A DNA stretch of 64,000 bases from Adineta steineri (Eukaryota; Rotifera; Eurotatoria; Adinetida; Adinetidae). The notes beneath the pieces are model-generated. The model was not told where the DNA came from. It did no database searches and saw only the letters and a program-made list of their open reading frames with translations. The DNA is taken from assembly GCA_905250115.1 (NCBI GenBank), contig CAJNOI010000072.1, forward strand, positions 186,001 to 250,000. The letters are read 5' to 3'. Every line of letters starts with the position of its first letter. Within the stretch, counting starts at the first letter, position 1. The translations under genes were made by a program, and so were the position numbers. Positions 36,572-50,317 of this stretch are shown here, piece by piece.

Positions 36572-38119
36572 TTAATTTTGTTCGGATTGATGAGTATCTT
36601 CCTTCTTATTCGATAATAAAATTGTTAAAGCAAATGAAATAAAACTAATCAGAAGAAACATTAGCGATATTAACATAATTGATTTATAATTTCCTGTTAA
36701 ATCAAGAAATAAACCTAATAGAAAAAACAATTATTTCTCATAATCTATCAAATGAAGATTGACTCTACCTCCAATAATTGGACCTAAGATTAAACCAAGA
36801 CTTGTAATAATTACATGATAGATATATCCTTGCTCTATTTCATCTTTATCAAATAATTGATTTGAAACCGTGTATTGTAATGATGTTGTAACAGCGGATG
36901 TAAAACTAAATACTATATAGAAATCGATTATATATATATATGTATTTTCTTAGAATTAACTTACAAACTATTGGTAAAATTGCTAATGCATTTATACTTG
37001 TATAAAGCAAACCGAATGCTAATAATAAAAAGATAAAACCAGTAAAAACACATGTTGGAAATAGATAAATTATATTGATGGGATATAAATGAATAAAAAG
37101 TGGAATTGAAAGACGAAATAATGCATCAAATAAACCATGTAAACGAAACCAAAGATCAGCACGAGCAGCGGCAAAACCAAGATATTTCAAATAGCTTTCC
37201 TATAGAAAACATTAAATTTACAAGTAAAAAATTTCGAACTGTAAAACATTAACATACCAAATGAAGAAGAAAATTATTAACTGCTGACATTGTAGTAAAT
37301 ATTCCTATCAACCAAACAATAATTGGTAATGAAAAACGACTTTTTCGATTATTATTATTATTCTGTGTAACTGTTATCGATGGACGTTGATATTCTAATG
37401 GTATATCGGATGAATATTTCATTGTAAAAATAGGACCAAGTATACAAGTAGCAATTAATTCAATGAAAGCAAGATGTCTTTTCATTACTTGCCATTCGTT
37501 TTTTTCAATGGATGAAAATACCCAAGCACTCATTATATGATAACCAATTGGAAAACCTGTTGATATAATACACATTATAGAAATATGTTTGATGTGTTGA
37601 TTAACTGGATAATAATGACCACAAATTAATGTTCCAAGAATGAATATAGCTGCATTAGCAAATCCATATGGTAATGAATAAGTTATTAATAACCAATGAA
37701 GATTATGAATAAGTGATGAAATAAATAATGATATAACACATGTGAGAAGTGAACAAATAAATGTTAATTGATAACCATATCGACGAGCTAAGAAAAGAAT
37801 TAATGGAGCAAGAAGACCACCAAAACTTTGTCCAATACTACCAATCAAACCTGAACGATATATATTTTATTTAGATTTTATGTAATAAAAATAAAAGTTT
37901 AATATATACTTAATTCTGTATCGGATATATTTAAATGTTTTTTTTTAAGCTGAGCAATTACTGTTCCATAACTCCAACAGAAACCATTAAAAATAATTCG
38001 ACTTATAAATGTACTAAGAACAATTAAAATACCATAATGATTTCGAATTGTATCAAAATCCTAAATTAAATATAATTTTTTTTGTTATTATTTCAAGAAT
38101 GTTTTTGAATACATACCAT
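36572..38119 (-). CDS. SLC16-like monocarboxylate transporter (MFS)
   Basis: Predicted 422-aa multi-pass plasma membrane transporter. Minus-strand exons are 38119-38117 (ATG only), 38060-37910, 37850-37258, 37199-36965, 36912-36769 and 36714-36572; lengths sum to 1269 nt. The start codon is directly followed by a GTATGT donor. Typical SLC16/MCT features are seen: a helix with SWSYGTV-like GFCWSYGTVIAQL, then SLIGSIGQSFGGLLAPL, and a charged cytoplasmic loop after helix 6 (ITVTQNNNNNRKSR). Late IIGGLFLDLTGNYKS corresponds to the G..YD.TGSY motif of MCTs. The Arg/Asp pair critical for lactate transport in MCT1 cannot be confirmed, so the substrate is unknown. Confidence 0.82.
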
Positions 38120-38956
38120 AGCTAGTTATTTTTTTTATAAATGTCTATTCAATCTGAACATTAACGAGTTATGAAGAGAACAAAAAAATGGTTTTTACAC
38201 AATTGTTTATTCCAGTTATAACAAAAAAACGGATGCAAGTCTTCCTTCTCTATTGTAAACAGTAAGATAAGAAACATGTTTGGCATTGTTAATAGAATCA
38301 GCAAATTGAAAAATAAGATTGACAAAAACAAACAGAGTAAAAATAAATTGACATAACATCTTTAATATCCGTTCTTTTTGTTGTACCAATATTGTTTAAT
38401 CGTTATTGTTGGTAGACATATCCGGAGATGAACAAGAATTAATATTGTGCATGACAACAATGATAATTGGTAAAGTTTATTGAATAGATACATATTTTCT
38501 TGTAAGATATTGACAATTAAAGTTTTTGTTATAATAAAATACTGTTGAAATGAATCGTGTTTTTGTTATTCACAAGATTTGATGATCAATGAGATGTTAG
38601 TTTAGAACTTATGATACAAGTGTAGCAGAAATGGATCGAGACTAAAAACTAATTCATTTTAACTTTGTTTTTTATTGACGGAACCATTTGTATTTTTAAA
38701 CCATCAATATATATATACGAATCAAATTCGTAATGCATATCATACTTCTGTTCTACTTTTAAAGTTTATTCAATAATTTTATGGATATGTGTGTAGAATG
38801 ATTCAATATCGACATCTACACCCTATCCTCTGGTCACCCACACCCCCGTTTTATTAAAAAAATACGATAGCATAAGAATGTATTTTCTACAAATCACGTT
38901 ATTGAGATTTATAATTAATAATATGAACATCATTTGATATTATGGATTTAAGTATT
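38120..38956. other. Intergenic region upstream of the transporter
   Basis: AT-rich spacer and probable promoter of the transporter. A C-rich block (acaccctatcc ... cacccacaccccc) at 38818-38848 belongs to the dispersed CACCC/GGGTG group discussed in the findings. Confidence 0.45.
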
Positions 38957-39310
38957 GATAAGACACTAGTAATAAGACTGAATCATTTTATTTTATTTAG
39001 AAACAATATGTACGACGTTTCGTTCTGCCTAAGAATATCATCAGACACATATAAGTGAAAGAAAAAATTAGAAAGTATATATATATACTAGTATGTATGT
39101 ATTTTTTCCAAACATTTAAACGTAAGGAGGGAAAGATGAGTCATCTGCATTGGATTGTCTCGATAAAACACATACATACTAGTATTACGCTATCTAACTT
39201 TTTCTTTTACTTATATGTGTCTGATGATATTCTTAGGTAGAACGAAACGCCGCACATATTCTTTTCAAATAAAATGAAATGATTCATAGTCTTATTACTT
39301 ATGTCTTATC
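38957..39310. mobile_element. Foldback MITE, near-complete palindrome (354 bp)
   Basis: The left arm from 38957 (gataagac...) and the right arm ending at 39310 (...gtcttatc) are inverted copies over about 120 bp each. They share gtttcgttct, cctaagaatatcatcagaca and catataagt. The inner parts also pair (actagtatgtatgt near 39089 and its complement near 39165), leaving a loop of roughly 50-60 bp. No coding capacity. Lies just upstream of the first ART-NHL gene. Confidence 0.85.
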
Positions 39311-39464
39311 ATTATAATTAATACACATGAATATGATTGAAAAGTCCGCCACATAAATAGTTTATTTAAATTCATTTATGATGCTAATTTTATAGAACAA
39401 ACTTTTATTTTATTTCTAGATTAATTATTGTGTTTGTTATTCGAAAATATTCTTTCATACAAAC

Positions 39465-42400
39465 ATGACTACAAGTGAGAATATTGACCCACAACAGTAT
39501 ATACGTATATCGGATATTATCAAAGAACCTCTAGAGATGCTCATGCCAATTAAAGGGTATGAAAAAATGCCATTAGTATCATTGGAGGAAGCTGTTGCAC
39601 CACTTATTTCGATTTTGCCCGAAATTCAAGATAATGTTTATGTTGCGAAACAACGATGTAAATCTATGTCTCCCAATGGTTTAACACAAGATGAATCAGC
39701 TTCAATCATGCTTTACTCGATGGAATGGGAACCACATGAAGAATGTTTATATTTTGTCCTCAATGCAACTCTTCGCAGTGAAGACAGACGAAGATTAAAA
39801 CCATGGTTTTCATATTTAAAACTTCTTCTTACAGCACTCGAAAAATTACCATCTACACGATGTCATGTGTTTCGTGGAGTGAATTTAGATCTAACTAATC
39901 AATATACTGAAGGGAAAACATTTGTCTGGTGGGGGTTTTCTTCATGCACAACATCGATAGGAGTATTCCAAGAAAACGAACAATTTTTAGGCAAAACTGG
40001 CCAAAGAACACTATTTACTATTGAATGTGATAGTGGCAAAGATATCAGTCGTTATTCATATTATCAAAAGGAAAAAGAAGTTCTTCTTCTGGCTGCTCGA
40101 CAGTTTATTGTAGTAGCTTATCTTCAACCAGCAACAGGCCTTCATATGATTCAATTAAAAGAAACAAAACCTCCAATTACTCTTTTACAACCGGCTACAA
40201 ATCATTCTGTGCAAATTCAACCATTACCGAGTAAGAGAAAAAACTATTTCATCCGCAGAAATATAAAATTTTAAATATAGAACAATTTGTTAGAAAACTA
40301 CTTACGAGTCATGAAGTTATGATTCTAGTTCACTTTTCAAAGAGTGAATTTTCATAAGATCCCTAGCTAAATTCTACATATGCTTAAATCTTTGCACATA
40401 ATTATGGAGTACTTTTTTTCTAAAAAGCATCACAATCTTAAAAATAAGATATATTCAAAATAGTACTAGCCAGATATTCATAACTCACCATATAGACAGC
40501 ATTTTCAGTAATACTATGGGCATCATGATCCGATATATATTCAAAAAGAATCGATCATTTGTATGTTAGGACTGAACGAAGTGAAAGAAACAGTTGCCAA
40601 CTCTGATACATATTGAAATACTATTTCACTGTGTTCGACATCAGACTTATCCTGATATGTCTCTTACAATAATATCCAACTTTTCAATATTTTATAGGAT
40701 CAGTTGAACATATATGACAGTGAGTAGCAAGAAAAATAAAAAAGATACTGTTATAAAGAGCATCACAATAAGAGCTTTTTAATTGAGTTTAGTAATAAAT
40801 TTCGTGTACTAAATATACCAGTTGAGGCAGAGGGTTCTGCAAAGAATATTATTATTTAGAACAATAGGAATAGAGATTATTAACCTTCTGGAGACAGTCG
40901 GTCCCCTAAAAGGCTATGGTGATTCTCTAGCATTTCAAAACACACAGATTCCAATATAAGCTTAATTTTTGTGAAAGCATTTATCAGGGAATTATTTGGT
41001 ATAGTTTGAATTGAGACTGTGTGTTGATTGTAATATTGGTTTATGTATTGTACCTTGCTTTGAGCTATATCACACTTTAAAAAACTTCTAAACACACGTT
41101 TCTTATAAAGTTCTTTTAGAAAATAGAAATGTTGATTGCTTTATGATAAAATATACAGGAAAAACCCCCTCCTCAAAGGATTAAAACGTAATAATAAATA
41201 AAAAACAATGATTTAAATCTCGAACAGATAAGAAATTCTATTTACTTTTATATAAATATGTGACTTAATAATGTTAGTTATTGTAAGTTCCAATTTATTA
41301 ATTTCCGAAAAATATATATGATTTACCTGATGAAGAAATATACTAGAATATATTATAGAAGAGAAGAAACACCGAGCTGAAAAACAATATTATTTTTTGT
41401 TGATTTTTAAATAACTTACTGAACTATGTGCGAAAAACTTTATTCTTTTTTTCTATTTTCTGATTGTTATCCATAGGCTTTACAGAGGAAGACGTAGCAC
41501 AAACAACAGTTGTTCCGGTTCCACCAAAGATTAACAACAGCAAAGATGATGCTAGTTATATAACCAAGGATTTACCAAAACCAGCCTACGAAATAACAAA
41601 ACCTAATGAATTACCAGGTATGTTCTAGTCGAACTACATTCATAATAAAATTTTGCCATAGATCTTCGGCACAGTTCTTATTTCAAAGGATCAAATATTT
41701 AGTTGAATATCTCGTCAGTGGGATGCAAGGATGAGGAGATCTGTAATGAAAATGATATAAAAGTCTTCGTAATTACTCTTTATATCATCTTCAGATAAAA
41801 TGACTAGGGATGCATTTGTCCACAGAAAATAGTATTTGCGTTTTCAATCGTCTGTTTCTAATGATAGTAATTATCAGCTAGAAAAATCTAATAGGAATCG
41901 ATCGTTAAATCAGAGTTGATTATTTTGAAAATGTTATCAAATACACCATTTTCACTTGTTATTATTTTGATTAGATATACCTAGTATTCGAAGGATACTA
42001 CAAAAATTTTCACGAAGTAATAAGCTATAGTTTCAGAGATGAGAGATTATATTGTGACATAAGTTGTATCTGTTTTCAGTCTTTTATCAGCTCATTCATT
42101 TAGCTGTTATCCAACATTTTTTTCTGAAAATATTAATAGAATCATACTAATTCTGATAAAAGTTATAATAACACTCGTAATTGACAATTTGGAAGATCCA
42201 TATGGAAGCCGAAAAATGTAAAGATAGCGATGAAAAATTTTCTGTCTACAATGCAAGACGAGTATTTATGGTATTTGACTTCTGTAGAATCTGTTTTCGT
42301 AATTCATTTATGACGTAGTCAGGAAATAAACATATTCATAGAGTGCAGTATGTTTTCAATCTAAGTGATTAAAAGATCCTTACACATACCTACTAATAGA

Positions 42401-45216
42401 TATTGAAACTTTGCAAAAAAATTAAGGAGAGTCTAGAGAATTTTCTACAGATAAGAAAAACTTTTCAAATAATTTTTTATAGAGACTTATGAAAACATGA
42501 ATATTGTAAGAGAAAACTTGCCAAGAAGTTTAATAGAATAGAAGATGTTGGTTTTTATATTAAAAATGAAAGGAAATTATACAGAACAACTTCAATTGGC
42601 AGCAATTCATATAGACTGTACATTACCAATAGAATTAGTTTATTTTATAATAGATCATACTAATCCAATGGCTGAGTTTTTCATGACTCTCTTAGAGTCA
42701 TGATCAAAAACAAAATAATCTCAACAATCTCTAATGAGATTAAACAATGTTCTCTTTTGATTTTTTTATTCTTAATGAACAGGGTTTATTAAGATTAACA
42801 AACAAACAAAGATAATACTGTTTAGAAGATTATTGGACTGACAATAAATGTTTAATGTGTTTTGTTTTGATAAAGAAACGTTTTATTCGTTTTTTTTCAA
42901 ATAAATAAATGAGAAGACGAAAATCAATTAATTGAAAATGCTAGAAAAATTTTAACTTTGAATCATTTGAGATTTTCTCCAATAAAATTAATCGAAAAAA
43001 TCTAAGCTTGAAAATAATTTCTATTGAGCAAATAGTTTAATAATCAAATGAAATTATTTGAGTTAAACGAAAGTGAAAAGTGGAAAGAGAAAAGTAAAAC
43101 AGTAATTGTGATAAGAAAAGAAGAAAATTGTCAATCGAAAGAAATAAAATAAAATTCGTTTCTTTTAGAAGAAAAAAAAGACATTTTCATTTGTTAGAAA
43201 TCTGGATCTTTGAAAAACTGAATTATTTCATTTTGATTTTAAAAGTTCTCGAAGAGAAAAAGTTCTTTAATTGAGTAAAAAATGAAAAAAAATTTCATTC
43301 TTATTTTATTTCATAAATCATCTTATTCTAGTTCTTTTCTGCTATTTTAATATTGATTTGATAAGAAAAATTATAAGATAAAATTTATTTCGAATTAAAA
43401 TATTTTGTTTTATTGAAATTTTTTAAATAAACCCATCTTTTTTATCGATAAATCTTCTAAAAAATTCGTTTTTCTTTCAAATTTTTAATTTCTTTTTTCT
43501 TGGATTAAAAACAAATTTTCTTTTTTTTTATTAAAGTATTTTGTTTTCACTATTTCCTAGAATCAAAATTCAATAAATGGAAACAAGATGCTATCACTGT
43601 GGCTGGTACAAAGGTATGTCTGACTTTGGTCGAAAGTAAAAATGTCGAAAAGGAAAAGTGTAGAAAGGAAAAATGTTGAAAACCAAAAATATCGAAAAGT
43701 TTAAAAACGACAGGAGTAAGACATTGATAGTGTCACTATTGTCAGAAATATACAATAGGTAAAACTATATTTTTAATCGTTTTATTTAAACAATAGTTTA
43801 ACAAAATTAATATAACAATATAATAATAAATAATTATTTATGAACTAATAATGGTTTACCTTTATTGCTTGTAATAAATGATACTGGAATAGCCATAATA
43901 ATTTATTTATAATTATGTAAGAGAATAAATAGATGTTTACAACTTGATACATCACAGTATTTATACAACTAAATATATGTAATCTTCCTCTTGTCATCTC
44001 TTTTACTAATTAGTCTATTCATTAGAATTGATTAGCTAAATTTTTAATCTTTTTAATTATTCCTTTTCTTTCAAGAAAGGCTAATATTAATTGATGTATC
44101 TTGTTTCTATCCGTTAAAATGACTTTTTATATTCTATAAAAAAAAAATTATTTTGCATGTTTTTAGCGATATAATAGTTGCGTCTCGTGTTTGTTGATTA
44201 TTTAGCACACCAGTCAATCTTCTTTCTAGCACTTTCATAACATCAACTTTACTAACATTTTATCTTAAACCATATTCGAAGTTTTCAACATTTTTGACTT
44301 TCAAAATTTTCTTTTTGATATTTAGCATTGGACATTTTTCCTTTCGAAAATAGTCAATACATTCAGTGGAAATGGAGCAGGATATAAATTAAATCAACTC
44401 AAGTATCCTCACGGAATCTTTATTGATAAAAAGAAAAATATTTTCATTGCTGATTATTCAAATCATCGCATTGTTGAATGGAAATATAATGCAAATGAAG
44501 GACAAATCATTGCAGGTGGAAATGGGCAAGGAAATCGAATGGATCAATTGAATAATCCAACAGATGTGATTGTTGATCAACAAAATCATTCAATCATCAT
44601 TGCTGATTGGGGTAACAGACGAGTGATTCAATGGTTGAATCAAAATCAACAAATTCTCATTGATAATATTGACTGTTCTCGCTTAGCAATGGATAAATAT
44701 GGATATGTTTATGTTTCTGATCATAAGAAGAATGAAGTGAGACGATGGAAAATGGGTGAATATAACAATGAAGGAATTATCGTGGCAGGTGGAAATAGAA
44801 AAGGAGAACAACTCAATCAACTCCATTCCCCTAATTTTATCTTTGTTGATGAAGAACAATCTGTTTATGCATCAGATAGAGACAATCATCGTGTAATGAA
44901 ATGGAGAAGAGATGCAAAAGAAGGAAGAATTGTGGCTGGAGGAAATGGTAAAGGAGAAAAGCTCAATCAATTGTCCAAACCACAAGGAATCATGATTGAT
45001 CATTTGGGTCAAATCTATGTGGCAGATGAACTGAATCATCGAATAATGCGTTGGTGTGAAGGAAAAGAAGAAGGTGAAATTGTTGTTGGTGGAAATGGTG
45101 AAGGACATCAATCAAATCAATTGGATGGTCCCGGTGGTTTATCTTTTGATGACGAGGGAAATCTTTATGTTGCTGATTTTCGGAATCATCGAATCCAAAA
45201 ATATGAAAAAATTTGA
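39465..45216 (+). CDS. ADP-ribosyltransferase-NHL repeat fusion, copy A
   Basis: Proposed exons are 39465-40230, 41477-41617, 43561-43610 (extended if the insertion is exonised) and 44362-45216; phase-1 joins are consistent at the first two introns. The N-terminal 250 residues form an arginine-type mono-ADP-ribosyltransferase domain. It has the R of VFRGV (R137), the S motif GFSSCTTS (about 158-164) and the ExE turn EKE (E203/E205), so all catalytic residues are kept. No signal peptide is seen, implying cytoplasmic or nuclear action. The C-terminal part has about six NHL repeats (IADYSNHRIVEW, VAGGNGxGxxLNQL types), likely a beta-propeller for partner binding. Introns are 1.2 and 1.9 kb, far longer than elsewhere. 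An alternative is an ART gene ending at the in-frame stop at 40274, with a separate NHL gene. Fusion is supported by copy B. Confidence 0.72.
40231..41476 (+). other. Long intron 1 of ART-NHL copy A
   Basis: GTAAGA donor and ccatag acceptor. The first 44 bp continue the ART frame to a stop at 40274, giving a possible short ART-only product if unspliced. The rest is AT-rich with no recognised element. Confidence 0.5.
41618..43560 (+). other. Long intron 2 of ART-NHL copy A
   Basis: GTATGT donor and ttcctag acceptor. AT-rich, with a short perfect hairpin (catgactc ... gagtcatg) near 42683-42703; no coding signal. Confidence 0.45.
43611..44357. mobile_element. Insertion inside an NHL exon of copy A
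   Basis: The reading frame GCT GGT ACA (to 43610) resumes in phase as TTC AGT GGA AAT (from 44362). TACA is present on both sides (43607-43610 and 44358-44361) as a likely 4-bp duplication. Near the ends are imperfect inverted repeats (tgact...tcgaaagtaaaaatgtc at 43621, complement at 44326-44356). No transposase is encoded. Splice-like sites at the ends may allow removal as an intron. Confidence 0.65.
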
Positions 45217-47407
45217 CATTAAAAATACTTTTAATTTCATTTGATAAAATTGCGATTTTTATTTTTGAAAATATACGAAAAACACAAGTTTATGAAAATC
45301 TTCAACAAAAATAAATAAAAATTAATTAATAAAATTCATTTTAATAAAATAAATAAATTTGTTTTTTATTTTTAGACAAAAAAAGTAAATATCTATTTTT
45401 AATTTTAATTTTAAATTAAAAACCATACGCAATAAAATAATTTAAACAAAATGTGTTGAATGGATCAAACTAAAAGAATTTCAAAGAAAACTGAATTAAA
45501 AAAAATTTATTTATACAGAAAAATCAAATAAAATACTTTTCAAATTGAGAAAAATATTTAAATTAAGAAAAGAAACTTGTAAATAGAAAGAAACTGTTTT
45601 TTTATTAGATTTATTTTTGTGATTTTATGATTTAGTAAGAGAAAGGGGCGAGAGAAGAAAAACCATAAATGAATAAGAATAAAATCTATCAAAATGGAAA
45701 AACTAGATTAAGAAAATCTTTTTTAGAAGAAAAAATTATTTTTCCGTTTAAATATTAAAAATAAAAATAAAAAATTAGAAAAATAAAGAAAAGATCAAAT
45801 TTGCTTTATTTTATTGAAAAATGAAAATTGAAGAGAAAAACTAAGTTCGAAATTTCAATTGTTTAATAGACAAATTTTTTTTATTTAAATACATCTTTTT
45901 TGTCAAAAAGAAAAATATAAAAATAATTAAAAAATAAAATACTTTCTATTTGAATATAAAGAGTGGCCCATGAAGAATGACGGTCTAAGTATTTTTCAAA
46001 TATCTCCGACAATGTGTCCTTTCGGCTTCATTTATATTTAAGAAATACATCATTTTATTCTCTATAAAGTTCCATGAATCGAGATCTCATAAAAATAACT
46101 AGTAAGTCATACAAGTTTATAAGTATCCAGTGAAATAACAACTCAATTAAATATAAATCTATCAAATAATTATTTTAACACAAAATATTCAATTTTTATT
46201 ATTTGATGCGTGCTGATTATAATTTAAGATAAAAAATTTTTTCAAAGATTTATAATAAGAGAAATATTTTCTCGTGTATTTTATTTGATGAAACTTCTAT
46301 ATTATTATCATTCAATCTTACGATATCTAAAGTAACTTTAATTCAAGCATATACTAGTTTTTTTGTTGGCTTGTATGATAGTAAAATAGTAAAATATATG
46401 CCTCGATCTTTCGATCCTTTCATTTATTCTTCTGATATCTTCGATATAATAGATTAATTCTTTTCTCTGATCTCGATCAACACTTCATCATGACTTTACT
46501 TCTATCGTCGTTTCATATTTGTACATATATATTACTTGTTTACTAAATAAGAGAAAAGAAGAAATAGAGATATTCCGAATATAAAGTATTAGTCACTCTT
46601 TACAAGTACGAACACTAATATTATTTGACAGTTTCACATTTACTCCTATCGTACGTATTCTTGTTTTTTTTTGTATATTCTTTTATGTTTATGAACACCT
46701 TGTTGTTTTTGTTCAAATTCGTTTGAGAAGAATATAACATAGATAAAATTATAATAAAAGGATCTTTTTAATAGATATGAAGAGTTATAATATAATGAAA
46801 TACTAATGATATATATAATCTAGGTGTTTACTTCCATCTTTGATTTACTTGTTTTCGCTTGAGAAAGTGTATATGATTATTAACTTTTCAATCACTTTTT
46901 TCATTATCTTCGGTTATTGAATAACTATATCTTTCTGTTCGATTTTTATTATTCTATGAAGATATTTTCTTATTTCTATAAAACAATAGAATTATGTAGA
47001 CAGTTTTTTTTGTCTACCATTTAAGTGGTTAATAGAATAAATGAAATGGTCAGTTGATGAAAAATTCGAAAAATCAGTAAATTTAATGAGTAGATTATTA
47101 ATCTAATGAAACTATTAGTAGATAAAGTTTATTTCCAATAAGTTAAGTGAAAAGGAAATTATAGAAATAGAAATATGCCATAGTATCATTCATCTCTATT
47201 TTTTTCTGTTCTACTATATCAACGAATGATAGATAATATTTATTTTCTCTTTCGTTCTGCAACTGCAACGTCTCCCAACAGTATAAGTTTATTTTCTATT
47301 TGGAATTTTCCTCGATTTATTTAACGATCGTATTTTTCCATATATTGTTTTTTCATTACACGATCGAAAATTACTACATCCAGACTCTATTTAATACCCA
47401 CTTTCAG
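45217..47407. other. AT-rich intergenic region
   Basis: The first 100 bp match the 3' flank of ART-NHL copy B (54250-54350), showing the duplication extends past the stop. The rest is strongly AT-rich with no gene, RNA or clear element. Confidence 0.5.
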
Positions 47408-50317
47408 GTACTGAATATACTGTTGCTGGTCTTGTTGATGGTGAAGAATATGAATTTCGTGTTTCGCCTGAAAATCTTTATGGACAAAGTATACTATTGG
47501 AATGTGAAAACCAATTACTGCAAAAAATCCTTATGGCAAGTTTTTATTGAAACAAAATTTAATCGATAAATATATATTTTTGTTGATTATGTTTAGATGT
47601 ATCACAAGGTTCAGCTAATGTTGAAGTTGGAAAACAAAAAGAAAATTCAGTGACATTAAAATGGGATAAACTTAAAATGATGGTTGCTCAAAAGTAACTG
47701 CTTATCAAGTTGAAATACGTAAACCAAATAGTAATGTATGGGAAATTGCAAATGATTATTCAATCAAAGGAAATGAGTTTACAGTTGATAATCTTTCAAG
47801 AGAAAAACCATATGAATTTCGTGTTAAAGCTAAAAGTGCTGCTGGTTGGGAAGAATATACCAAACTAGATCGACCAGTTACATTTAAATCTGATAGTGGT
47901 ATGTAAAAAATTTATTTAAAATGGAAAATATGCTCGTTTCGTTTTTGTTCAAGTTGCACCATCATCACCTGATATGCCTGAAGTGAAACAAGTTGGCAAA
48001 AATTATGTTGAATTAGCATGTATAATACCAACAAATGATGGTGATTCAAAAATAACTGGTTATGTTGTTGAAAAACGACCAGCTGGTACTGATCAATGGG
48101 TTAAAGCCTCACCATATATGTCAGTTGATAATAATGCTGTAATAACTGATTTACCCGAAAATGGTGAAGTTGAATTTCGTGTTAAAGCAAATAATAAAGC
48201 TGGTGAAAGTGAACCAAGTTCAATAAGTGGTCGAGTTAAAATAACTGAATATCCAAGTAATATAATATTTTGTTTTTAAATTAAAATATTGACATATCAT
48301 ATATTTAGATGGACGAGCACCAACATTTGTTAAAAAATTAACAAATACAAGTGCACTTCCTAATGGTGAAGCAACATTTACAATTGAATTTGATGCTAAT
48401 CCAGCATCTGAGGTTGAATGGTTTAGAAATATCATCATCTGGTCGTTATCGCATTAGTATGAAACCAAATGAATCGAAATCTACATTAATATTCAATGAA
48501 GCTCGGGATAGTAATAATAATTCAAAGATTTTATATTAAAAGTATGTTTTTGTTAGAGTTTGAATTCATTATTACTTAATTTTATCTATTATCTCTTTTT
48601 TTAGCACCACCTAAACTTACACGTGAACCAGAAGAACAACGTGTTGCATTTGGGTGAAACATTAAAAGTTAAAATTCCTATTAGTAGAAAAGGTCCATTT
48701 AAATTTCAAGTTAGAAAAGATGATCAATCATTAACTGATGGTGATCGTGCACATATTTAAGAATTTGATGATTTTATTGTTGTATTTAATCTTATTCAGA
48801 TACTGAACGAGGAGATGCCGGTAAATATGCAATCAGTGTTACAAATAATTCAGGATCATGCAATGCTCCTTTGAAAGTTAAAATCATTAGTATGATTAAA
48901 AACTATTATAAAACTTAAGATTAAATTTTTTTTGTTATTTTTATAATAGCACCACCACTTCCTCGAACTGGTCCACTTGAAATATCAAATGTATCGAAAG
49001 ATCGTGCAACACTTTCATGGAAACCACTAAAAGATGATGGTGGTAGTAAAGTAACTGGTTATGTTGTTGAACGACGTGATACATCAAAAGGAGCCGATGC
49101 TTTGATTCCAGTTACACAAGCATGTAAAGAAACAACATTTACTGTTCCATCATTACTTGATGGACATGAAAATGGGACTGGTGAGCCGTTACATTCAACA
49201 GCACCAACTACGGCTAAACTTCCATTCAGTATGTTAATTATGATTAATTATATTTTTTCTAAAAATTTGTTTTGTTTTAAATTTTAAATAGAACCACCTG
49301 GTTCATCAGGACAACCAGATATTACTGGAATGACAAATAATACTGTCACACTTGATTGAGAGAAACCAACTTCTGATGGTGGTGGTTCTATAACTGGTTA
49401 TTGGATTGAAAAACGTGAAAGAAATACTGATAAATGGATACCAGTCAATATGTCACCATGCCAATCAACACATTTTACAGTACCATTATTAGTCGAAGAT
49501 CATATTTATGAATTTCGTGTTACATCAGAGAACGAAGCTGGAAATGGAACACCAACTAAAGTATATAGAAATGAATTTTTTCATTATTTTTAAATAAGAT
49601 TTTTTATTTTATTAGATTAAACATCCAAATGCATCTACTACTGCACCAGAATTTGTTAAAAAATGAAAAGATGCTGAAGGTAACGAAGGTAAAACAGTTA
49701 CATTAGAATATGAGGGTGTTGGAACACCTAAATCTGATGTTGAATGGTTTGTTTGTTTTTTTCTTCATTAATTAGTTATATCAAACTATTTCTTTGTAAT
49801 AATTAACTAGATACAAAGGTGCTAAATATACTATAACACATGGTGGTGATAAATGTATTTTGGTTATTAATAATGTTATACCAGATGATGTTGATGAATA
49901 TAGTATTAAAGCACGTAATAAAGGTAGTTCATAAATGTGTCGTTGTAATGTTAATGTTCGATGTAAGTTTAAAATATATAAAAAAAAAAGAAATTCTTAA
50001 TATATTTTTATTTCATAGCACCAACAAGATTTCGTTTACCACTCAAATATCAAAATATTCTTAATTATGAAAAAGGTGAATCAGTTGTTGTAAAAATTCT
50101 TTATACTGGTGGTCCATTACTTAATGTAATGTTATCAAAAGATGGAAATGATATAACAAAAGATAAAAACGTTTCAATTGATATTAGTAATCGACCTATG
50201 GCATTAACTATTCGAAATGGAAATAAAAATACAACTGGTCATCAACCAGAACGAGTTACACTTAAGCATGGAAATATCTATGATTATTACGATATTGTTA
50301 AAGAAATTGGACGGTGA
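47408..50317 (+). pseudogene. Decayed twitchin/titin-type fragment
   Basis: Successive Ig and FN3 modules of a twitchin (UNC-22)-like giant muscle protein are readable, with short introns still present, so this is a DNA-level fragment rather than a retrocopy. Recognisable pieces include EYEFRVSPENLYGQS, ITGYVVEKRPAGTDQWVKA, APTFVKKL, VTGYVVERRD and GYWIEKRERNTDKW. Lesions include frameshifts near 47495 and 47677, a gap near 48435, and in-frame stops at 48655 (TGA), 49357 (TGA where Trp is expected in DWEKP), 49662 (TGA) and 49931 (TAA). The final segment YDYYDIVKEIG is the start of the twitchin kinase domain, where the fragment ends abruptly. The ORFs 47974-48279 and 50129-50317 are pieces of it. 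Loss of function is clear for this copy. Confidence 0.88.

Noticed and set aside
40880-41095. Minus-strand 71-codon ORF in intron 1 of copy A
   Set aside because: No family resemblance, no neighbouring exons and unremarkable composition; likely chance.
44872-45111. Minus-strand ORF opposite the NHL repeats (also at 53987 and 63748)
   Set aside because: Each is an antisense shadow of the same NHL repeat coding sequence.
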